Position numbers and translations under genes: made by a program. Below, piece by piece: positions 57,189 through 64,000 of a stretch of DNA of 64,000 nt (position 1 is the stretch's first letter; each line of letters begins with the position of its first letter). This DNA is from Lindgomyces ingoldianus. Lineage: Eukaryota; Ascomycota; Dothideomycetes; Pleosporales; Lindgomycetaceae. The DNA is taken from assembly GCF_010093535.1 (NCBI RefSeq), contig NW_022985171.1:801883-865882 (forward strand), given 5' to 3'. The notes beneath the pieces were generated by a model. The model saw only the letters and a list, made by a program, of their open reading frames with translations, made no database searches and was not told the DNA's origin.

Positions 57189-58901
57189 CTAGAGTGACTG
57201 GATCTGATGCTCTCGAATCATCTCACGATGCCACCCACTCCAATTCCACGACATCGACCCAAACGCAAAATGCTGGTTGTTCGCCCAGCGAATGCCCTCC
57301 AACCAATCGCTCGCATCATCGGCCAGGGGACCAGACGTTGGTAGGGCTCGTGGGAGGGAATATATTTGAGCTGGCCATTTTCGTAGCGGCAGCATTTAAA
57401 CGCTCTGGCCTACCAGTCTGTCGCTCCTTCTTCGGTGAAGACAAAGACATTGGAGTTCGCGATGATAAGGTGGTGTTGTGGAAGGTCAGTATAAGGTTGT
57501 TGGAGGAACACCGGGACATTCTTGGAGTATCGGTGGGTAGGGTGTTCAATTTCTGGGCCAGCTGAGCTTCCGAGCGGGGATTCAGATAAGGCATCTGTGA
57601 TACTCCCTCTGGACGTGCGTGCACTTTGTATGATAGAGGGACGAGGGTGAGGTTTGAGGGACAGAACCGTTTAGAGAGTCTGTAGGCATACCACTGTCAT
57701 GTGGGATGTCTTTGGATGCATCGTCATTCTCGACAGCTAGCTTGAATCCCTTGTCTTCAGAACTCTCCTTCTCGCCATTTGTAACCTTGCCTGAGTCTAG
57801 TGATTTGTAGTAGAGGACAGTCTTTGCTGTTCAATAGCTGTTGCCAGCTACCTGAATCCCTTCTTCTTCTTCTTCTTCTTCCTTGTTCTCGTCTAAATCA
57901 TTCAGCTTTTCAACTTTGCCAATTACATAGCCTCTTCCTCCGGCTACCTGGCAAGCCGAGTCGGCTAATACATTAGTATCATTAGGCTGTAAGCAGCCCA
58001 TATACTTCACCAACCACCGAGATTGGGAGCCTCGAGTCGGTACGGGGCAGCATCACTTCCTTTGCCCTCTGAAAGTGTGCTTGGACTATCGAGGTGGATC
58101 CAGCGTCTCTTTACTGGTGGCCGACAACTTTCTCGCTCCCTGTCGTTCTTCAATTCAGATTATGTCTTGATCTTCTTCGGTAACTCCCCAAATTGCTTTG
58201 GAATTGGTCCCAATCATCCGAATATTTGATCGAATATAGTACACAGCGCGTCAAATCAAGAGTGTCGCCACCTTCAAGATGCTTCAAACGATCTTTACCT
58301 AAAATTTTACATCTTACATGGCTTGACATCGCGCTTGTTTCCACGCTCCTTCCGATGTGCTACAAGGATTGAGAAAGTCACTTCCGTCCAAATCAGTCAT
58401 GTCCCAATCTCTACGACGATTAAAAGTATGGTAGGTCTTCATAGTCTACATCCCGTAACTAGTGCGTTGTATGGAGAATTGCGTCATCTTCGTAGTGGAA
58501 TTGCGTGGATAGTCAGCCATGTATGGTAGGGCATGGAACCTGGTGATAATGCGCGCAATTGTTCCAGCTGTGAGGCCGTTGGCGACGAGACGGTCAATGA
58601 TGTCGATAACTTTGAACCAATGCGTAAGGTTAGCGAGAATCTCAACCGCTGCGATGTCTCCTCTCGGGCATGGCCTGCTCCATGAGGGGCGCAAGGGGGC
58701 CGGAGCAGTAGTTTCCGCTGCTGCGACTAGGGGTAAGGCCCATGGGATATGTTTCAGTAGTAGAGGCGGTTGAGTTGTCTTGGACCGAAAGAGTGGGCGT
58801 AGATTGATTCCAAATAGGATACAAGACAAGGTACGCAGGTGAAATGACACGTCGATCCCGAGGCGAAACAGAGGAGGGCGAGTAGAGTTTTGCCTGGGCA
58901 C
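57189..58901 (-). pseudogene. degraded tandem-family paralogue, copy B
   Basis: Pieces of the same family in the right order on the minus strand. 58901-58446 contains GDIAAVEILANLTHWFKVID and IIDRLVANG, matching block 1 of copies A and C. 58344-58150 contains GGDTLDLTRCVLYS, the start of block 2, then diverges. 57395-57189 contains DDASDWLEGIRWANNQHFAF, matching the copy A C-terminus (DDMSGWAENVRWAKEQ). The intervening sequence has frameshifts and stops; no continuous frame or consistent splice sites join the pieces. A (TTC)n run, encoding poly-Glu on this strand, lies within it. Copy B is therefore most likely a pseudogene, unless extensive splicing is missed. Confidence 0.7.
57861..57882. 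repeat. (TTC)n microsatellite
   Basis: Seven tandem TTC units lie inside the degraded copy B region. On the minus strand they read as a glutamate run, so the run may be a remnant of an acidic stretch like that in copy A. Confidence 0.85.
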
Positions 58902-60333
58902 AATGGCATCAAGGAAATTGTGGACGACTATTTACAAACAAGTTGTTCTCTGCAACTCTGTAGCATTAACCCTTTACACCGGAGTCAAACCACAATCTAA
59001 CCTTTGTGTACTTTTCTGCTTCTCCTCGAACAGTGACCATGTAACTACCTCTTGTTTCTCTGAGGCAAATACCGCTTTCTTGCTGCATTCATGTTTAGTG
59101 ATGGTTGTCTTTGGCACTATATCCCATAGTGATGAGAGTCGTCAGGGGTTGAAAAAGTTATCCTGGCAACACTAAGGTGATTAACCATTAGAGTGTTTTA
59201 TATCTTGATCATCTGCTAAGGATTGTCCTGGAAAAACTAGGATATGTTATAGAAGCTGGGGGGATGAAATTAAGCAGTCTGAAACTGTATTGGCTGGTGC
59301 TTATGCCGTAGGAGCATCATCAGAATGATAAAATAAATGGATATAGGCGCTCTCAGCTCCCAATGGGTCGCGCCTTTATTGGCCCCGCGTGGTGGGCAAC
59401 CCGCTGTGGGCTATTAGAAAGAAGGATTCGGATTACTTTTCGAATGCTTGCACTGTCGAACATCTGTTTCTCGAAGGATAGGCCGCTCCGATCCGCTAGG
59501 GAGAAGAAGCTTGTTGGACGCGAAAGCATCTCCATCGGGTGGTGAAATACTATAGCACTTACAAGTAAGGCGCAACTAATGGCTAAAGGGAGATTGATCA
59601 TGTTCAAGCTCGTGGCAATTCAATGGCTTGCACATCATGTGCTTCATTTGACCATTGGATCTCGTACTATATCATCGTACTAAAGAGACGAAAAAAATGC
59701 AAAAAGAGTACAAATTAGATTTAATAGACCTATATAATAAGTTGTAAAACTATACTAGGAATCATAGCAGAGGTCCTCCGCGCTCGTGGTGGGTCCTTTA
59801 GCCCAATAGACTCTTGTATCGCACGGTTAGAGCTGACGGATGATAGAGGGCATACGAAGAGGTGCGAGTGGTCAATCAGGTGGTGAGAACCAAACTAGTC
59901 AATTGAGCAAAGGCGTAAGGTCTGGTCTCAGGAGCTTAAAGGAGCCCTGAGCTAATTATATCGTGAAGGACTAAAATGGCGCTAGTCTAAATAAGGAAAA
60001 ACGCTAGTACTAAAAGAGCGACTATTGCGCTGACTCATATTAAGGTGAAACACTACGTCATGTGACGTAGTTTCACCTACTCTAATTGTCACGTGCGACA
60101 TTTTGCACTAACATTCTCCATAACATTCTTATCCATAATACTGACTCGAGAACAATCTTCATAATCATTGCCCCTATAGATCGCTTGAGGCCTCTTTCCT
60201 CCATTCCTTCACGGCAGTCTCTCCACCATATCATGCATCTAATGTTAAATGTCCCAATGATCATTTCCTCAAGCGAATGCCCTCCGCTACATACAAGTAC
60301 CAAATATGGAAAGGAGGGAAACAGGTGGAAATA
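58902..60333. other. intergenic region between copies B and C
   Basis: No intact gene. Short frames on both strands lack motifs. A near-perfect palindrome lies at 60043-60078, and a CACGTG core (within GTCACGTGCG) lies 10 bp further on at 60091-60096. The region is downstream of copy C. Confidence 0.4.
60043..60078. repeat. long palindrome / hairpin
   Basis: The arms AGGTGAAA (60043-60050) and CTACGTCA (60053-60060) are exactly complemented by TGACGTAG (60063-60070) and TTTCACCT (60071-60078). Only a 2-nt bulge (CA) and a 2-nt centre (TG) interrupt the match. The centre resembles a TGACGT (bZIP/CRE-like) site on both strands. It could be a cruciform-forming element, a dimeric factor site or the relic end of a small transposon; no target duplication was recognised. 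Confidence 0.85.
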
Positions 60334-62328
60334 TTAATATCTGGAATGGTCGTTATTGGCTGGATTGTAACAGTTAGGATATACGTACTGGGAGTAGTCG
60401 ACATTGTTTACTATCCCGGTGAAGTTAGGGAACTGCTCGGTTGCGTTGGAAGAGGAAGCGGTTGGGATCGCATCTTGGCCAAGGTATAATACTGGAGCTG
60501 TTGTAATTGTAGTTGGACTATCAAGACGCGCCATCTTCGCTGCGTGGGGCTCAAAATGGTTTCCTGGGCAAGGGGATTCCACCATAAACTGATAATGCTG
60601 TGCGCAAGCGTTAGCTCTAGTCCTAGCGTGGTCTTCAACCATTCTGCGTTCATCAGCCCCATCTTCTTGTCCCTTCTTGGCGGTTTCCCCCTCAATATCT
60701 CGGATATGCCGCTTCTTTTTCCAAGCCGATACTCCTACTTTCTGAGCAGGCAGGCGGCTCCCCGATGGTTTGCGTAACAGTCGTTCGTTCTCCCATCTGT
60801 TGAAGGCAGCTGAGTCGTAATTCTCAGGATGCACTTTCAGTGGTCCACCGATATAGTCCAAAAGTTGCTCGTAATCATTCGGGAAGTACCAAACCTCCTC
60901 AGGATGATTGGCGTGATGCTCAACACAGCGTGTCAGGTCGAGGGCATCATATCCTGCAGGCATGTATTTGAGGCCCTTGGCAAGCTTTCGAAATGGGACA
61001 GCCTTCGGCGGCGCGTTCATTTTATCGCACCCAGAACCATGTCGAGGATGCGTGATGCGTGGTGGTCTAAAGCCTCCCGTGCTAAGATTCGCACTATCCC
61101 AGTCGTTTGCCGTAATGTGGCGCCCGACAGACCACTCATTCCAGCGGTCACCAGCGCGCTTAACAATTGCATTTTTCATCATACGAAAAATGGTATTCGG
61201 TACGAGATCTCCCTTGTGAGCCTCTCGGAAGCTGTTGATCATGTGCGCCATTGTGCAGCTGGTGCCGCCGTTGCTCACGAACCGTTCAATGACATCCCAA
61301 GATTTAAGCCAATGTGGAAGGAAGGCTAAAAGCTCAGCCGCTGTGATATTACCGTTGGGAAAATCTAAATTCGGAGACGGGGCTTCACTAAGCTTGTCAT
61401 ATGTCGCTTGCTCGTATCGAGGTTTGTGGTTTCGCTTCTTCTTCAAAGACTCGGTAGCAGCTGAGCCATGGCTAGGGTTGATAGCAGGAGTGAAGTCAGA
61501 ACCAAGCCAGTCTCGAGCATGCTTATTGTCCACCGTGGTAGCCGCATGGATTGGGTAGTCATGCGCGGGGGTTTTGTCTGCATGATGCGATATCAGAGTG
61601 TTCGCAGAATGCTGATCAAAAGTAGCAGTTACACGAAAAGGATACCCCTCCGAAGTGAGCTCGTCGGCATTGTTGGATGGGCTACCATTCCTGTTATACT
61701 CCTTGTATGCCTTGGAGATTGCACTCTCGTTGTGCAAGAGCTGGTCGAAAATCTCTTGAGGCACTTTTTCGCAGAGCTGGCAGCCCTTCACGGCTGTGCT
61801 ATAGGTAGTTATCTGCTTTTTAGGCCCTAGCATAACTTTCACAGGCGTGTCAAGTATCCCTCCCACTTCCTCGCCGAAGCGAGACCCATTCTCCAGCTTT
61901 GGGAGTGTTGGAGAAAGGAGTCCTGAAGTCGCCCAAGCTCGTGGATTGCTCATTTGAAACGCCTGCTTACTATTATCTTCAGTCTTCAGATCTGGTGGAA
62001 ATCTGAATGGCTTGATGAGCTGACTTAAAGGCCAAGACGAGGAAGACGAGACAGGGGTTGTTGATTTGAGTGCGTATGTAGTCAGGGTGGCCGGCCCTGC
62101 CGGACTGGTGGTCCCGGTATCGTCAACCTGCCAAGAATTGACAGGGAGGTTGATGTTCGTATCGCGTTGAATGCCGTTCACTGTACCCATAAAGGTTTGA
62201 TCATTGACCGAGGCAGTTGTCTCATCCGTGCTGGAAGCGAACTGGATCTCGCTAGGAAACTGAGAACGATAGCTCGACATATTAACCTGCGCGATATTCA
62301 AGTGGGTCGATGGAAAGTTCATCAACAA
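60334..62328 (-). CDS. unrecognised tandem-family protein, copy C
   Basis: Open intronless frame of 664 aa. The first 300 residues are Ser/Thr/Asn-rich and probably disordered, with a short CQLCEKVP motif near residue 180. Block 1 (about residues 319-352) reads FPNGNITAAELLAFLPHWLK, then SWDVIERFVSNGG. Block 2 reads YDALDLTRCVEHHANHPEE, then WYFPNDYEQLLDYIGGPLKV and FNRWENE. A basic stretch, WKKKRHIRD, and a Tyr/Asn-rich tail follow. Compared with copy A it has a much longer N-terminus and lacks the AT-hook and the GWAENVRWAKEQ tail. The shared core is about 190 residues. I know no family or function. The start at 62328 is the first Met; MSSYRS at about residue 17 is an alternative. Confidence 0.78.
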   Translation of the reverse strand: MLMNFPSTHLNIAQVNMSSYRSQFPSEIQFASSTDETTASVNDQTFMGTVNGIQRDTNINLPVNSWQVDDTGTTSPAGPATLTTYALKSTTPVSSSSSWPLSQLIKPFRFPPDLKTEDNSKQAFQMSNPRAWATSGLLSPTLPKLENGSRFGEEVGGILDTPVKVMLGPKKQITTYSTAVKGCQLCEKVPQEIFDQLLHNESAISKAYKEYNRNGSPSNNADELTSEGYPFRVTATFDQHSANTLISHHADKTPAHDYPIHAATTVDNKHARDWLGSDFTPAINPSHGSAATESLKKKRNHKPRYEQATYDKLSEAPSPNLDFPNGNITAAELLAFLPHWLKSWDVIERFVSNGGTSCTMAHMINSFREAHKGDLVPNTIFRMMKNAIVKRAGDRWNEWSVGRHITANDWDSANLSTGGFRPPRITHPRHGSGCDKMNAPPKAVPFRKLAKGLKYMPAGYDALDLTRCVEHHANHPEEVWYFPNDYEQLLDYIGGPLKVHPENYDSAAFNRWENERLLRKPSGSRLPAQKVGVSAWKKKRHIRDIEGETAKKGQEDGADERRMVEDHARTRANACAQHYQFMVESPCPGNHFEPHAAKMARLDSPTTITTAPVLYLGQDAIPTASSSNATEQFPNFTGIVNNVDYSQYVYPNCYNPANNDHSRY

Positions 62329-62639
62329 TTGTCTAAGTTGAATGAAAACTCGGACACCATGAAGTCTGTGGGGACTATATCAACTAGGGTGAGTTAGGAT
62401 AGGTGGTTGGAAAAAAGAACATGATAAAGGCGGAAGCAGTGCTTTTGGAAGAAGAATTAAATTATATAGTTAACTTAAGGACATGAATCCTTCTGCTATT
62501 CTCAAACATTGCACTTTCATATGTACTGCTTTGTGCTGCCATGTTGAAGTAGAGAATTATCTTTGCCACCTCCGCATTGTGGAGAGACGTCTGCTCGAAC
62601 AGCTACAGACCCCCTAAAAGGAAGAACAGAAGTGATCGT
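62329..62639. other. upstream region of copy C
   Basis: Presumed promoter of the minus-strand copy C gene, running up to the AT-rich repeat. No specific motif recognised. Confidence 0.35.
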
Positions 62640-64000
62640 TAACAATGGAGAAACGTTCTAAAAGGGGGATAATGTAAGGCTGCTAGTCCTTACAAGGGTA
62701 ATAATGCACTAGAAGGCTAGAAGCGGCCTGCACTAGGGTCCTTATAAAAGAAAAGGCTAGAAACAACCTGTACTAGATTTAGAGTTAGCGACAATTAAGT
62801 TAATTAAGTTAGGGTGAATTACTTAATTAATTAACAGATCTAGCACCTTTTAATTAACTTAATTAACGTAATTAATAGATTACGTAGTAAATTAACTGCT
62901 ATATATTTTATAGATAGTCTCTAGGTTATTAGAAGATATAGTGTTACTACGTAAACTTTTTACTAACTTTATAAGCTTTAAGCTAAGGCGCTTCTAACTA
63001 CATAGGCTTTGTAGAGCAGAGAGGAGGCCTACCTTTATATAGAGACGCCTCGTCTCTAGCAAATTACCTAGCTTAGAGAAAGTCCTCTTATAATTAGTAG
63101 CTACTATAAGAATGCTAAAGATTATAAGAGTAAAGTATAATAAAATAAAGTACTTATTTGTAAAAACAGGGTATACACTTCGCAATTAAGAGGTGTGTTA
63201 ACTAACAAGGGCGTGACTGTAACATAGAAGTACAATTAGTACCTGCCTAATTTCTAAGGCGATCCTCTGCTATCTAAAGGGGGTTTCTACAACTAGCTAT
63301 ATACTTCTTTAGAGAGCTAGGCATAGCAGCGCTAGTAGCAACAAATCTAGTATGCTGTAGGTCTAGTTTAAAGTATTACCTGTCTAGAATGCCTAGCTTT
63401 TAGGTGAGGTAGGCGTTGTCTAGAAAGTGTGGGGTTAACAGCACAGGTTAGAAGTTGTCTAGGACTGCCTAGTGCGGTCTAGGCTAGGCTATGTTAGCCT
63501 AGGACATACCTAGATAGCTAGTTATTATAAAGCTTTATGTCTGTACGTAAGTACAGCTGCGTCTGTACACGCGTACAGCTGAATTAGGTTGCCTAAAACA
63601 TTAGCTATCTAGCCTGTGCGTTAGGGGCTATATGTACTTAAAAACCCTTTTTCTTTATATAAAAAAAGAAAGTAGTAACGTACCTAACAGGTTGGCCGGC
63701 CACACAGGTTGGCCGGCCACTTTTGCCAAGCCCCCACTAAAACCACCCTATTCTCTCGCAAAACAGCCTACTTTAGCCCTGTATAAAGTAATATAACACA
63801 AGATATTATTTAGAGTCTACTTCTACTACTTACTTACATGTATGTAAGTTATGCCTAGTCTAATTATACTGCCTACATTGCCTTTAACTTAGCTTACCTT
63901 CTTTAGCGCGCACCTGCGTCTTTAGCTTCTTCCTATTACTACGCGCTTTAAACTCCTTTAGAGTAGTTAGATAAGCCCTATTCTTAACTATTAAAGTTTT
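62640..64000. repeat. AT-rich, RIP-like repeat truncated by the window end
   Basis: Base composition changes abruptly near 62640-62780 into AT- and TpA-rich sequence with TTAATTAA runs, like the interiors of the hAT copies. Two versions of a unit, AAGGCTAGAAGCGGCCTGCA (about 62712) and AAGGCTAGAAACAACCTGTA (about 62752), differ only by G-to-A and C-to-T changes. A 17-bp unit containing GGCCGGCC is repeated twice at 63687-63720. No CAG-type hAT terminus with a target duplication was found, and the right end lies outside the window. The class is therefore open (LTR element, LINE or another DNA transposon). Confidence 0.6.
63687..63720. repeat. tandem 17-bp repeat with GGCCGGCC core
   Basis: Two exact adjacent copies of ACAGGTTGGCCGGCCAC. 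The palindromic GC-rich core stands out inside very AT-rich sequence and may mark the edge of a separate mobile element that continues past the window. Confidence 0.9.

Noticed and set aside
57861..57882. CRISPR-like or regulatory repeat
   Set aside because: It is a simple trinucleotide microsatellite.
62640..64000. Fifth hAT element
   Set aside because: No CAG-type terminus with an 8-bp duplication is visible at its left edge, and the right edge is outside.

Overview
The window is nuclear DNA of a filamentous ascomycete (Pezizomycotina). This rests on genes split by short introns (47-115 bp, GTRNGT-like donors, TAG/CAG acceptors), a highly reducing type I polyketide synthase, and AT-rich, TpA-rich transposon copies that look mutated by RIP (repeat-induced point mutation). 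The closest class is not certain; a leotiomycete-like fungus is only a guess.

Layout. 0.6-7 kb is ordinary genic DNA: glycogen phosphorylase (7 exons), a Yip1-family Golgi membrane protein (4 exons) and, convergent to it, a small secreted cysteine-rich protein. 7-14.5 kb is sparse: a truncated APH-type kinase relic, an intact ketopantoate-reductase-family gene, and a broken full-size ABCG (PDR) transporter. 14.6-22.2 kb is one large intact HR-PKS gene, about 2,501 aa, with order KS-AT-DH-MT-ER0-KR-ACP. It has no functional enoylreductase of its own, no release domain, and an eroded cofactor loop in its KR. Together with the reductase and the dead transporter it may be a small or decaying biosynthetic locus.

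23.6-25.2 kb holds an intron-rich coiled-coil gene of unknown function. From about 26 kb to 49 kb the DNA is accessory, repeat-dominated sequence. It contains four hAT-superfamily elements (27850-30912, 31726-32457, 39751-40409, 42000-45129), each with matching terminal inverted repeats starting CAG and a perfect 8-bp target duplication. Between them lie gene debris (a stomatin fragment abutting an amidase fragment, a Crypton/CBF3-like recombinase relic, several nonsense-riddled ORFs) and one plausible two-exon membrane-protein gene.

49.1-50.3 kb is an intronless C2H2 transcription factor. 55.2-62.3 kb holds a tandem array of three paralogues of an unrecognised protein family on the minus strand: two open (488 and 664 aa), and the middle one degraded. 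One open copy carries an AT-hook-like motif. The last 1.3 kb is another AT-rich repeat cut by the window edge.

No tRNA, rRNA, CRISPR array or origin could be supported. All homology statements come from recognising motifs by eye; nothing was searched.
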